NCBI GenBank assembly: GCA_028564925.1
Contig: CM053029.1
Span: forward strand, 586,995,668-587,059,667
DNA from: Lithobates sylvaticus
Taxonomy: Eukaryota > Chordata > Amphibia > Anura > Ranidae
Direction of reading: 5' to 3'
DNA: 64,000 nt
In this document: piece after piece, positions 1 to 10,196 of the stretch
Position numbering within the stretch: position 1 is the stretch's first letter
Layout of the letters: every line of letters begins with the position of its first letter
Program-made: the position numbers and the translations under genes
The notes under the pieces: generated by a model
The model's database searches: none
Seen by the model: only the letters and a program-made list of their open reading frames with translations
Told to the model about the DNA's origin: nothing

Positions 1-110
1 CGGCACCCCCGCAGTGCAGCTTAAAGGAGCCGACGTATAGCTACGACGGCTCGCGGGATCGTGACGACCTGCCGCCGTGTAATGACGGCGGCTGGTCGGC
101 AAGCGGTTAA
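1..110. mobile_element. 3' end of a TTAA-bounded DNA transposon
   Basis: GC-rich terminal piece ending in AAGCGGTTAA at 101-110. The same terminal form (AAGTGGTTAA) closes the elements at 52692-53601 and 62115-63060. Only the end is inside the window. A TTAA target suggests a piggyBac-like non-autonomous element; that class is inferred. Confidence 0.5.
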
Positions 111-567
111 ACCCACCCCACCCAAAAATGGAACTTCCACTTTAAGTGCAGGTGACCCTCTGACATGCCACATTTGGCATATCATTTTTTTTGCGGGGGG
201 GGGGGGGGAGCGGATAGAGCCTTTTTAGAGGCATCCAGCCCCCACTTTCTCCCGGGGCTCCCTCCCTGCAATCTTCTGGGAGACGTCACAGGTCCCAGAA
301 GATTGCCCGTCCAATCGCAGTGCGTACCCAGCTGTGAAGCCACAGCCGGGCGCACAAAGTAAGGCTCCATGTACACTGGAGCTCATAAACGGAAGTTTTT
401 TGGAGTTTGGGCGTTTTTTTTAAAAGCCCATAAACTCCACTATGTTGTCCTATGTGTCCATGCACACATGGACGTTTATCAGCAGTGGAGTTTATGGGCT
501 GTTTTCTGCACGCCAAAAAAATTGCATTCAAGAGCAGTACTGGAAACGCCAGACACCGGTAAAAGGT
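111..567. repeat. Unclassified interspersed repeats with an inverted repeat
   Basis: There is no gene. A short block near 120-175 resembles 25795-25900 (CCCAAAA then a CCACATTTGGCA-type motif), so it is interspersed. A poly-G run sits at 196-209. The arms AAGCCCATAAACTCCAC (near 424-440) and GTGGAGTTTATGGGCT (near 485-500) form a stem with a ~45-nt loop, as in a MITE. Short open frames here are not convincing. Confidence 0.45.
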
Positions 568-1037
568 GTTAAAGCGGGACTGTACTGAAAAAAAATTTTT
601 TAAAAGCCAGCAGCTACAAATACTGCAGCTGCTGACTTTTAAAAAATGGACACTTACCTGTTCCAGGGTCCAGCGGTGTCGGCAGCAGAGGCCGATCGAT
701 CGCTCGGCTCCCTGCTGTAGCCGGCGCCATTCTCGGTGAGGGAATCAGGAAGTGGCTTCACTTCCCGATTCCCTACTGCGCATGCGCGAGTCGCGCGGCG
801 CAATGAGAATCTTCAGCGCCGTCTGCCGGGTCACGTGTGTGTCCCGGCAGACAGCGCGCCGGGACAGGAGGTGACGTAAACTCCCGTGGGAGTTTATGCC
901 CGGAAGTGGGTGCAGATACCTGTCTTAGACAGGTATCTGCACCCCCCTCCCCCCTGAAAGGTGCCAAATGTGACACCGGAGGGGGGGAGGGTTCCGAAAA
1001 GCGGGAGTTCCACTTTAGGGTGGAATCCCCCTTTAAA
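568..1037. mobile_element. Non-autonomous TIR element, family A (copy 1)
   Basis: This block is homologous to 13453-13913. Both carry in order an A/T-rich 5' part, the phrase CTGACTTTTAA, a GGTCC/GGGCG-rich middle, and CCTACTGCGCATGCGCGAGTCGC. The ends read roughly GTTAAAG...CTTTAAA, a degenerate terminal inverted repeat. It contains no transposase frame. Assignment to a superfamily is open. Confidence 0.55.
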
Positions 1038-1200
1038 CGAGGGTTAACGCTGTAAAAAGAGCGGTAAGCCTTGTTAGGCGTTTCTCTGCCTCTATTCAAA
1101 ATCAATGGCTTCCTATGGGAGCCCATTGATTTGAAAAGAAGTCGCACCAGAAGTCAGATCATCATGATCCGACTTGCGGTGCGACTTGTGTGCTGAGGAT
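1038..1200. repeat. Small palindromic repeat with GTCGCACC arms
   Basis: Contains the inverted arms AATCAATGGCTTCC / GGAGCCCATTGATT (near 1100-1134) and GTCGCACC / GGTGCGAC (1141-1187). The same motif type occurs in the MITE at 35395-35700. Confidence 0.45.
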
Positions 1201-2240
1201 GAAGGGAAACCACGACAAAATGAAAAAAAAATTGGCGTGGGGTTCCCCCCCTCGGACGATACCAGGCCCTTTGGTCTGGTATGGATTTTAAGGGGAAAAC
1301 CCCCTCGCCGAAAAAAATCTATACCAGACCCTTATCCAAGCACGCAGCCCGGCCAGTCAGAAAAGGGGGTGGGGATGAGCGAGCGCCCCCCCCTCCTGAA
1401 CCATACCAAGCCGCATGCCCTTAACACGTCACCACCACACGTCACCACCCCGGGGGAAGGATGGAATGTTGACGTCATAAGGGGCGGGGTCACCGGATGA
1501 CATCGTTGCGCACCGCGCACGCAGCATTGCAGCGGGAGAGAGCGTTGCATCAACATCAGAAGAAGAGAAGAGGGAAGAAGACAATGGAGAAGACTGGGCA
1601 ACCGCTAGCAAAAGAGCGGGCAAAAGAGCAGCAGATAGCGGAGGAGCCCGGCAGAAGACAGCGGGAGAAGAACCGAAGAGAGACCCCCGAAGTCGGAATA
1701 GACCCCCGGAGCTGCCTAATAAATTAGTGTGTTTTATTTTTGACACTTTTTTTCCAGGTGAATGGGTAGGGGTACCCCATACTCATTTACATAGGGTGGG
1801 GGGCCGGGATCTGGGGGCCCCATTATTAAAGGGGGCTCCCAGATTCCGATAAGCCGATAAGGGTCCTTGATGACGCCCTGTGGGAGGGTGAAACGTTGAC
1901 TCAATTACGTGCTGCGGAACCTGTAAGCAAGGATGCCGGTAGGATGGTGTTGGGCCTTGCCACTTGACCCTTGCACCCTGCAAAGCTAAGTGGGCAACTG
2001 GGTCAAAAACTGATCTAACAACCTGGCACTTGTGTCACCATTCTGCACATGGTGGAACACTTTACTGTAGACCCCCGGCTGGAAGTACCTGACCAAGACT
2101 CTCTCAGCTAGGGGGCTCCATGCCTTTTTTGCTATGCCATGTATAATAGGTCTTCTTGCACCTCCTAACTTACCAGAGGCAATAAATACTGTGACGTACA
2201 TTTAATTTGATTTCTGTTCTGGAACAAAGCTATTTATAAA
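1201..2240. repeat. Unclassified frog interspersed repeats
   Basis: No gene is supported. The first part has GGCGTGGGGTTCCCCCC followed by inverted pieces around TCTGGTATGGATTTTA. A purine-rich segment at 1497-1727 opens a 76-codon lysine/arginine-rich frame that looks compositional. The block 1760-1860 (GGGTAGGGGTACCCCATACT, then GGGGGCCGGGATCTGGGGG) has the look of an abundant amphibian repeat. 1870-2200 is unassigned. Confidence 0.4.
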
Positions 2241-2318
2241 AAGCCTATGGTAAGAAATATTTTTAATAAGCATTCAATGAGTGAAATGTTCACACAAAAC
2301 ACATCGAGGAGACTGTGC

Positions 2319-2519
2319 TTAGTGAGAGGGAAATCTTGGACAGAACCCAAAGTCTGCATCAGAGGGAAAGAAACAACTTCCAAACATGGTTCTCATGGCT
2401 CTTTCGAGGTCTTCTGCGTTGCGTCGAACCTTAGATCTAGCAATGTGAAATGCTTTTTCCTCAGAAGGGATGCAACTCCTTATTTGCTGTTTAACCCTCT
2501 CGCTACAAGCAGCTGGCAT
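2319..2519 (-). CDS. Possible terminal exon of an unrecognised host gene
   Basis: On the minus strand an open frame of 66 codons starts directly after a strong splice-acceptor-like sequence (TTTATTTTTTATTTTCAG, near 2520-2537) and ends in TAA at 2319. The peptide has balanced, protein-like composition and includes EEKAFHIARSKVRRNAEDLE, a probable amphipathic helix, and a C-terminal aromatic tail ending CPRFPSH. AT-rich sequence with ATTAAA hexamers follows on the same strand, as in a 3' UTR. The internal ATG is the first codon of the exon-like frame, so the true frame may enter from an upstream exon. I do not recognise the family. It could be a chance frame; the acceptor and composition are the only support. 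Confidence 0.3.
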   Translation of the reverse strand: MPAACSERVKQQIRSCIPSEEKAFHIARSKVRRNAEDLERAMRTMFGSCFFPSDADFGFCPRFPSH

Positions 2520-2539
2520 CTGAAAATAAAAAATAAATG

Positions 2540-3075
2540 AAAATGCTTTTTAGGGTGGTGTACATTTGAATACTCTCCAGATATTAAAGGCTAGTACATA
2601 TAATCATTTAAAGTGGACTTGCTCTTATGTGTTAACTTTCTTGGGGTAAATGATGTTCTGCTCTCTCTCTTGTGCTGGACATACAACCAATAGCCTAGAC
2701 CAGCATTTCTCAAAGGGGGCGCTCCGACACCCTGGGGTGCCACCTGGGTCCATGAGGGGTGTTGCCCTGCTGTGACTGGAATTTTTACCCAGTGTCATGC
2801 ATTTCCATGGCACAGGCCGGCCACCAGGGCCATATAAATGCATGACACTTTCCAAGGAGGATTGCTTTCAGGACAGATGCAGCATTTGAAAGGGAATGGA
2901 GGTCCACCTCCATTATGACCTGTTCCGCCTCCCATCTACCACTTAGATTGAAAGGTAGGACTCTTATCTGAATGGGAGGACTAAGGATTCTGATGTGAAA
3001 GTTGGGGGGACGGAGCACTCAGAGGTTAAAGGGGGCTGAGGACTCTGTTGTGAAATGGGATAGACTGGTTATAGG
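2540..3075. repeat. Unclassified interspersed sequence
   Basis: No gene seen. 2690-2900 (AGCATTTCTCAAAGGGGG, later GTCATGCATTTCCATGG and its near inverse CATATAAATGCATGAC) has the style of a degraded hAT-type repeat. The rest is unassigned. Confidence 0.3.
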
Positions 3076-3200
3076 CAGTGGTGGCTGGTGCTCAATATTT
3101 TGGGGGCGGGAAAAAAAACTGCTCCCCCCGCATGGGTAACGGTCGGCGGCGATCAGTGCCCCCCCACGGGGGATGGACGGCATCGATCAGTGCCCCCCTT
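3076..3200 (+). mobile_element. 5' fragment of a hAT element (CAGTGGCGGC family)
   Basis: Starts CAGTGGTGGCTGGTGCTCA, matching the 5' end of the complete element at 54341-54968 (CAGTGGCGGCTGGTGGTTC). The copy stops where the degraded Gypsy element begins near 3200, so it is truncated or interrupted there. Confidence 0.55.
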
Positions 3201-3214
3201 GCGCACGTGTGCAG

Positions 3215-4928
3215 AACCTAGGCCATGTAGTAACAGCCTCCAACTTCTTTGGATACATGGCAACCCCTCCTGCAGAGACAACATGACCCAAGTATTTAAC
3301 ATAAGTTCTGTAGAACTGACACTTCTCCAATGATAGTTTCAATCCTTCTTTATGGAGCCATGTAAAAACCTTCTTTAACTGGACTTCATGCTCTTCTAAC
3401 ATTCCTCCAAACACAATGATGTCGTCCAGATACACTAATACTTCTATTAGGTGCATGTCTCCTACTGTTCTTTCCTTCAAATCGCTGGAAGGTTGCTGAG
3501 TCCCCTGACAATCCCTGATGCACCCGGCTGAACTCGTAGAACCCCAAAGGGCAAAAAAAGGCAATTTTCTCTGTCTTATGGGTGCATGGGGATCTGGTAG
3601 TACCCACTCTTCAAATCGAGTACACTAAACCATTTAGCTTCAGTAAGACACTAGAGAGCATCTTCAATGTGAGGGGTTGTGTAATGATCAGGAATGCTGT
3701 GGCGAATTAAAGTCTGGTAGTCAATACACATGCGTAGTGACCCATTCTTCTTCCACACCATCACAATAGGGGATGCGTAGGGGCTTCTAGACTCCTGAAT
3801 GACCCCTGACCTCTTCAACTCGGCCAACTGCTCTCGAAGGTCTTCCAGGTCACTGAGAGGTATTCTCCTAGCTCGCTCTCGAAAAGGCTTGTCCTCTTTC
3901 AACCGAATTTGGTGCCGAGGGCTCTTGGCACATCCCACATCAAAGTCCTCCTTCGAGAAAATCTTCTTTCATCTCGTCAGCTGTGACTTCATTATTTGCT
4001 GCCATACAGGTGGTGAAGCTTCAGCACAACACTGGAACTTCTTCCACATCTGCTGATAACTCTTTCTCCCATTAGCCTCTTCAGGGGGCAGAGGGGTGGC
4101 TACTCTCGTCCCACCAACATATGTGTCCCTAACGTGATTGGATGGTCTGTGACATTGGCACCTTCTTTCCGGTTTGAGACAGGTCCTTGGTGGAAACCAA
4201 TTCAGGAACCATTTCTAATCCAACAACTTGGGCTTGTTCATTAGTTTCTAGTACAACAATGGTGCCCGGTTGGTCCCAGGTCAGCCTGACTGCGGCCTTC
4301 AAGCGAGCAACTTCTCCGGGCAGCAACACTTTCTCCTTGGTCTCCAATTTCCAATTTCCACAGGCGTCCCACTCTTTCAGTGGGGGCACTCTGCTCTTTT
4401 GCCACACGATGGCAGGCTTGAAGTAACTGAGGATGGATCTTGTTAGGGATGGAACCATCTTCTTCCAATACAGACAGTCTCCTCACCAAGTCAGTGTTAG
4501 TCCCAATCAATATCGAATTTCGCCCAGCCCCTGGTGGCCTGGGACACACAACTGCCAAAGTATGGAATGCTTCCACTTTCCCAACAGCTGCTGGCCTGAA
4601 TGATATCTGAATGGGGATATACCCATCATATGGGCATTTGGCCATTCCAATCCCCTAGATCTCTAGTTCTTCGAGTTTGCATAAGGGAATGTGCCTCAGG
4701 TACTGGTCAAAAAAAGTCTTGATATAAGAGTGTGACTTGAGCCCCAGTGTCCAGCAAGGCCCTAGTGTAAATACCCTCCACTTGTACATACACAATTGGA
4801 TATGGCCCCACTAACTTCTCTCGGAAGCTCTCTAGGTTGTTTCTAGTAAGGTTGGGCCTGCAATCTCTCTTTGGTGTACTCTGAGAGGACCTAACAGTGG
4901 ACCTAGGTGGTGATAAGACATTTCCCTC
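3215..4928 (-). mobile_element. Degraded Ty3/Gypsy element, pol part (minus strand)
   Basis: Minus-strand translation gives a protease block (ALLDTGAQ, near 4740) and reverse-transcriptase blocks, one with a YLDD box near 3425. RNase H and integrase are not visible, so the element is incomplete. It is broken at several places and looks old. Its upstream part continues at 10760-11175 beyond a younger element inserted into it. Family is Ty3/Gypsy; the clade is not assigned. Confidence 0.8.
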
Positions 4929-5671
4929 TGTCAGGGCTTCCGTCCGCTGCGCACGCTAGTGCGCAGGCGCACGGGTTCAGCTTCCCGGCTCATAGCCAGT
5001 GACAGGAAGAAGACGCGGCGGCGCGTGCGCACTCGTGTTCCCGCCAAGCGGCGCGCGCGCATGCGCAGTAGCGCGGCATCACCTCATGTGACCTCAACGG
5101 CCCTATAAAAGGAGGGCCTCTGTGCCCAGACAGACGCTGGTTCGTCTGACAGCTGCTTCCTGTTTGTATCCTGTACTTGACCCTTGAAGATTGTCTTACC
5201 TGTTGCCAAACCCGGATCGTCCTGACTACTCTGCCTTCTCCTGACCTTGACCTTTGGCTTGCCTACTTGGATTTGTTACCTTCTCCTGCCCTGGACCTTT
5301 GGCCTGTACCTTGGACTCTCTTCTGAACCTGCCAGTGTTTGATCCCTAGCCTGCCTTGGACTCTCCTGCTCAAGGATACCTTTGTGCCTAATCTACCAGT
5401 GTTTGACCCTCGGCCTGCATTTACCTAACCTGCCTGTGTTTGATCCCCAGTCTGTTTTGCTGTGTCTCAACTAGGACTTCGTGGACGTACTAACCTGCTC
5501 CAGTCTACCCTACTCTACAACATCAGGAGCCCACGCCTGGTCACCATCCCACCGGTGGCTTGTGCCTCTTGGTGCCAACCGTCCCTGTGTCACCTTCAGG
5601 GCAGTGGGCGCCGAGTCGCAAGGGCAACCGCTCTCGGCATCTTGGCCTCGGTGAGTACCTAGTTCATGACA
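4929..5671 (+). repeat. 5' LTR of the young Gypsy element
   Basis: Runs from TGTCAGGG to TTCATGACA, so it has the TG...CA ends of an LTR. It is GC-rich at the 5' side, then carries a TATA box, then a pyrimidine-rich downstream half with imperfect internal repeats of CCTGACCTTTGGCCT-type phrases. Confidence 0.93.
5104..5110 (+). promoter_or_regulatory. TATA box of the LTR promoter
   Basis: TATAAAA lies in the LTR. The segment about 30 nt downstream, GCTGGTTCGT at 5136-5145, is where transcription would be expected to start and is complementary to the primer-binding site. The 3' LTR has the same box at 10192-10198. Confidence 0.75.
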
Positions 5672-5684
5672 GTACGAACCAGCC
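5672..5684 (+). other. Putative self-primer binding site
   Basis: The 13 nt between the 5' LTR and the gag start contain ACGAACCAGC (5674-5683). This is the exact 10-nt reverse complement of GCTGGTTCGT at the predicted RNA 5' end (5136-5145). I see no match to the usual TGG-type tRNA site. Tf1/sushi-group elements are known to prime reverse transcription from their own RNA 5' end. Confidence 0.65.
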
Positions 5685-8600
5685 ATGACAGAGGCCAACA
5701 GAGCGGTTTCCCCACTGGACATGTTATGTCAGCAGGTGTCTGCCCTCACGGAAGCGGTACAGAAACTACAGGAAGGTTATGCTCAAGTCGATACTCGACT
5801 CCAACAACTGACCACGGCCGCCCCTCTAGCAAGTTCAGCTTCCGGGTCTACTAGTGGGACTTCTGCACCTCAGGCTCAACCTCCACCTGCCATGATGATG
5901 GCCGTGCCTGAACCCAAGGTACCAATTCCAGAACGATTTTCGGGTGATCGCAGGAAGTTCAGGTCCTTCAAAAATGCTTGTTCCCTGTACCTTGCCCTGC
6001 AACCCCGAACCTTCTCCTCAGAGATTGTCAAAGTCGGGTTTATCATCTCCCTTCTATCCGAGGAACCCCAATCTTGGGCCCATGGTCTCATGGAACAAAG
6101 GAACCCTCTCCTTAATACTGTTGATACATTCTTTGAAGCAATGGGCCAACTCTACGATGACCCCCAACGTAAGGCCATGGCTGAGGCCACCCTGCATACC
6201 CTCTCTCAGGGTAAAAGGCCTGTAGAGGACTATACTGCGGAGTTCCGCAAATGGTCTGCCGATACCACCTGGAATGAGGCAGCCCTCCTCTACCAGTATC
6301 GACTGGGATTAAGGGAGAGTCTGAAGGACGAGTTAGCCCGGGTGGAGCCTCCTACTTCGTTGGAGGAGTTGATCCAGGTAGCCACCAAACTGGATCGACG
6401 TATGCGGGAACGTCGCTCAGAACGTATACAAGGGTCCCGACCAATATGGGTTTCCCCTAGGATGCCAGCTGCCTATCCGACCGTCCCATCCGGTCCATCG
6501 GCCCCTGAAGGGGAACCAATGCAGTTGGGTTTAGTCCGTCCCCGCCTTACCCAGGAAGAACGGCAACGAAGACGGAGATCCAATCTGTGCCTCTATTGTG
6601 GGGGTTCAGGACATTTCCTCCTGAATTGTCCCATCCGGCCTAGTAAGTTGCCACCTCAGCCTTTCATGAATTGTCAAGCCGTCAATCGGACCCAAACTTA
6701 TGTGACTCTTTCTGTTTCCCTACAGCTAGCGGGAAGGAAGATCCGGCTACCAGCCGTGATTGACTCAGGGGCTTGCAGCTGCTTCCTGGATATCTCTATC
6801 GCCAAGGAATGGCACGTTCCTTGCTTCAACAAGGCAAATCCTCTATTGGTCCATTTAGCTGATGGGTCCCTTCCACAGTCTGGTCCAGTAACTCAGGAGA
6901 CTTCACCTATCCTCACCACCACAGATTCCGGCCACCAAGAGTTTCTACGGTTTGATCTTATATCTTCTCCAATGTTTCCAATTATCCTTGGACTTCCTTG
7001 GCTGCAAGCTCATGACCCCCAAATTCACTGGAATAGGAAGGAGGTCTCCTTCTCATCACCATATTGTCACCAACACTGCATCTCTCCAACTCCCTGCTCT
7101 GTCCTATCGGTTATCTCGACATCAGAGAATCTTCAACACATTCCCCCGGTCTATCAGGACTTTAAAGATGTCTTTGACAAAAAGAAGGCCGACCATCTAC
7201 CACCACATCGGGCCTATGACTGCCCCATCGAATTGCTCACAGGCTCCGCAATTCCCTTTGGGCGCATATTTCCTCTGTCAGAGACCGAACTAAAGGCCCT
7301 CAAGGCCTATATTGATGAGAATCTCGAGAAGGGCTTTATCCGGCCATCCACCTCTCCAGCAGGGGCTGGTATTTTCTTCGTTGGAAAGAAAGATGGTTCA
7401 CTCAGGCCCTGCGTTGATTATCGTGAACTTAATAAAATCACTATCAAGAACCGATATCCTCTACCACTTATTCCTGAACTCTTCCAGCGGTTCCGGTCAG
7501 CTAAAGTTTTCTCTAAACTCGACTTAAGGGGTGCCTACAACCTTGTCAGAATCCGTGCAGGGGATGAGTGGAAGACGGCCTTCAGGTCTCGCTTTGGCCA
7601 CTATGAATACTTGGTGATGCCATTTGGCCTATGCAATGCTCCAGCCACTTTTCAGCACCTGGTTAATGACATTTTTAGAAAATATTTGGATGACTTTTTA
7701 GTCGTGTACCTAGACGACATTCTCGTTTTTTCAGCTACTCTGGAGCTACATCGGGAACACGTCAGAAAGGTCCTCACCATCCTCAGAGCCCATCAGCTCT
7801 ATCTTAAAGCTGAGAAATGCGAGTTTGAAAGATCTACCGTACAGTTTCTGGGGTTCATCATCTCTACTAAAGGCACCTCCATGGACCCACAAAAGGTCAA
7901 GGCAGTGGTAGACTGGCCACCTCCTAAGGATAAAAGAGCTGTACAGAGATTCATCGGTTTTGCCAATTTTTACAGGAGGTTCATCGCCGGTTTCTCTGCT
8001 ATTGTGAGCCCCATCACCCAACTGACCCGCCTACACAGCCGTTTTCAGTGGTCCCAGGAGGCCCAGGAAGCTTTTGTCAAACTAAAGACCCTCTTCACGT
8101 CTGCTCCTATCCTACGGCACCCAGACCCACTGCTACCTTTTGTTCTGGAAGTGGACGCCTCGGAGTCAGCCACAGGCGCCATCCTCTCCCAACGCCATGG
8201 GCCGAAAGCCCTGCTGCACCCAGTGGCCTTCGCCTCCCGAAGGCTCAATCCGGCCGAGAAGAACTATGACGTTGGCGATCGGGAGCTATTGGCCATTAAA
8301 TCCGCGCTGGAGGAGTGGAGATACCTCCTCGAAGGAGCAGTCCACCCAATTACCATTTTTACAGACCATAAAAATCTTGAATACCTTCGCACTGCTAAAC
8401 GCTTAAGACCCCGTCAAGCCCGTTGGGCACTCTTCTTTTCAAGGTTCACATTCCACATTTCCTATCGGCCAGGATCAAAGAACGGCAAGGCAGATGCTCT
8501 ATCCCGTATCTTCCCAGAGTCCTCGCAGGTATCAGAACCCAGCAACATTCTTACTCCTCAGAACTTTCTCCTACTCACACCTACTGACCTGATCTCCACT

Positions 8601-10196
8601 CTATCCACCGCTTCGGCTCACTGCAAGGATCCCATTCTGGACACCCTAGAGAGACGTGAAAATTTATTCTGGCTCCAAGACAAGATTTTCGTCCCTACAG
8701 AGGTGAGACCTGTAGTCCTGAAAGCTCTACATGATCATAAACTAGCGGGGCACTTTGGGGTACGGAAAACAGCAGAACATATCTCTCGCACCTTTTGGTG
8801 GCCAGGCTGGAGAAGTGACTGCCAAAAATACGTATCCTCCTGTATTACATGTCAACGAAACAAGGGTCCTAGAACAAGGCCATGGGGGTTACTAAGGCCT
8901 CTACCCATCCCAGAACGACCTTGGGCCGACATTTCGATGGATTTCATCGTGGAATTACCTCCATCACAAGGCTTCACTACTATCCTAGTGGTAGTGGATC
9001 GGCTGTCCAAAATGAGTCACTTTTTGCCCATGATCGGCACCCCCTCTGCCCTGGAGACCGCCAACATTTTTGTCAAGGAGGTTGTTAGACTCCATGGGGT
9101 ACCCAAGAGCATCGTCTCGGATAGGGGCCCACAATTCACCTCAAAATTTTGGAAAGAACTTTGCAAAACCTTGGATATCAACATTTGTCTTTCATCTGCC
9201 TACCACCCACAAAGTAATGGACAAACTGAACGCACTAATCAAACTCTTGAACAATACTTACGATGTTTCTGTTCTTCCGCACAAGACGACTGGTCCTCTC
9301 TATTATCTTTTGCAGAATTTGCATATAATAACTCTTCCCATTCGACCACAAATCAGACTCCGTTTTGGGCTAACTTTGGGTTTCATCCATCTTTTCTCCC
9401 TAATGTTGTCTCTGAATCACAGGTGCCCGCTGTACAAGAACGGATAAGTTACATTCAAACCAACTTCAAAAGACTTCAGGACGCCATGCAACACGCCCAG
9501 GAGGGATATAAAAAGTATCACAACAAGGGGAGGAAGGAGAATCCTCATTTCAAGATTGGAGAGAAGGTATGGCTGGCAACTACCCATCTTAAGATCGCGT
9601 GTCCTGCAAGGAAGTTGGGTCCCAAGTTCATTGGACCATTCGAAATAAAGAAGATGGTAAACCCTGTAGCTTTTGAACTTGCCTTACCCAGTTCCTACAG
9701 AATACACCCAGTATTTCATGCCTCCCTACTGAGACCCTTGGTCCCCAGTCCTTTTCCAAACAGAGAGGAAGTTCCTCCTCCACCTATAACAATTGATGGA
9801 GTGGAAGAATACGAGGTAGAGTCGTTACTTGGCTGCAGGAAGGTGGGTCGTCAGCTTCAATTTTTAGTAAAATGGAAGGGCTATCCACCAGAGGATAATT
9901 CTTGGGAACCATCCAGAAACTTCCATGCCCCAAGATTAATCAAGATCTTCCGACAAGAACACCCTGAATTGATGGAGAGCCTGGGCGTCCGGAGGCCGCC
10001 CCTCAGGGGGGGGCACTGTCAGGGCTTCCGTCCGCTGCGCACCCTAGTGCGCAGGCGCACGGGTTCAGCTTCCCGGCTCATAGCCAGTGACAGGAAGAAG
10101 ACGCGGCGGCGCGTGCGCACTCGTGTTCCCGCCAAGCGGCGCGCGCGCATGCGCAGTAGCGCGGCATCACCTCATGTGACCTCAACGGCCCTATAA
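5685..10196 (+). CDS. Gag-pol polyprotein of the young Gypsy element
   Basis: A single frame of 1503 codons starts 13 nt after the LTR. Domain order: N-terminal coiled-coil-like and Pro/Ala-rich stretch (1-80); gag capsid-like region (80-245); CCHC zinc knuckle (CLYCGGSGHFLLNC, 302-315); aspartic protease (DSGA near 360); reverse transcriptase (about 540-720, YLDD at 675-678); RNase H (about 815-940, starting at DAS); HHCC zinc domain (about 1016-1056); integrase catalytic core with D1086, D1146 and E1182 (35 residues between the last two); and a chromodomain (about 1374-1425). The last 59 residues are arginine-rich and encoded inside the 3' LTR. The polyprotein would make virus-like particles, copy the RNA and integrate the DNA; the chromodomain is thought to steer integration to marked chromatin. 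No envelope gene is present. Confidence 0.93.
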   Translation: MTEANRAVSPLDMLCQQVSALTEAVQKLQEGYAQVDTRLQQLTTAAPLASSASGSTSGTSAPQAQPPPAMMMAVPEPKVPIPERFSGDRRKFRSFKNACSLYLALQPRTFSSEIVKVGFIISLLSEEPQSWAHGLMEQRNPLLNTVDTFFEAMGQLYDDPQRKAMAEATLHTLSQGKRPVEDYTAEFRKWSADTTWNEAALLYQYRLGLRESLKDELARVEPPTSLEELIQVATKLDRRMRERRSERIQGSRPIWVSPRMPAAYPTVPSGPSAPEGEPMQLGLVRPRLTQEERQRRRRSNLCLYCGGSGHFLLNCPIRPSKLPPQPFMNCQAVNRTQTYVTLSVSLQLAGRKIRLPAVIDSGACSCFLDISIAKEWHVPCFNKANPLLVHLADGSLPQSGPVTQETSPILTTTDSGHQEFLRFDLISSPMFPIILGLPWLQAHDPQIHWNRKEVSFSSPYCHQHCISPTPCSVLSVISTSENLQHIPPVYQDFKDVFDKKKADHLPPHRAYDCPIELLTGSAIPFGRIFPLSETELKALKAYIDENLEKGFIRPSTSPAGAGIFFVGKKDGSLRPCVDYRELNKITIKNRYPLPLIPELFQRFRSAKVFSKLDLRGAYNLVRIRAGDEWKTAFRSRFGHYEYLVMPFGLCNAPATFQHLVNDIFRKYLDDFLVVYLDDILVFSATLELHREHVRKVLTILRAHQLYLKAEKCEFERSTVQFLGFIISTKGTSMDPQKVKAVVDWPPPKDKRAVQRFIGFANFYRRFIAGFSAIVSPITQLTRLHSRFQWSQEAQEAFVKLKTLFTSAPILRHPDPLLPFVLEVDASESATGAILSQRHGPKALLHPVAFASRRLNPAEKNYDVGDRELLAIKSALEEWRYLLEGAVHPITIFTDHKNLEYLRTAKRLRPRQARWALFFSRFTFHISYRPGSKNGKADALSRIFPESSQVSEPSNILTPQNFLLLTPTDLISTLSTASAHCKDPILDTLERRENLFWLQDKIFVPTEVRPVVLKALHDHKLAGHFGVRKTAEHISRTFWWPGWRSDCQKYVSSCITCQRNKGPRTRPWGLLRPLPIPERPWADISMDFIVELPPSQGFTTILVVVDRLSKMSHFLPMIGTPSALETANIFVKEVVRLHGVPKSIVSDRGPQFTSKFWKELCKTLDINICLSSAYHPQSNGQTERTNQTLEQYLRCFCSSAQDDWSSLLSFAEFAYNNSSHSTTNQTPFWANFGFHPSFLPNVVSESQVPAVQERISYIQTNFKRLQDAMQHAQEGYKKYHNKGRKENPHFKIGEKVWLATTHLKIACPARKLGPKFIGPFEIKKMVNPVAFELALPSSYRIHPVFHASLLRPLVPSPFPNREEVPPPPITIDGVEEYEVESLLGCRKVGRQLQFLVKWKGYPPEDNSWEPSRNFHAPRLIKIFRQEHPELMESLGVRRPPLRGGHCQGFRPLRTLVRRRTGSASRLIASDRKKTRRRVRTRVPAKRRARMRSSAASPHVTSTAL
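10004..10016 (+). other. Polypurine tract
   Basis: AGGGGGGGGCAC immediately precedes the 3' LTR, at the position where plus-strand priming is expected in LTR elements. It overlaps the gag-pol frame. Confidence 0.7.

Noticed and set aside
1497-1727. 76-codon basic protein
   Set aside because: Purine-rich stretch inside interspersed repeats; Lys/Arg/Glu bias follows from composition.
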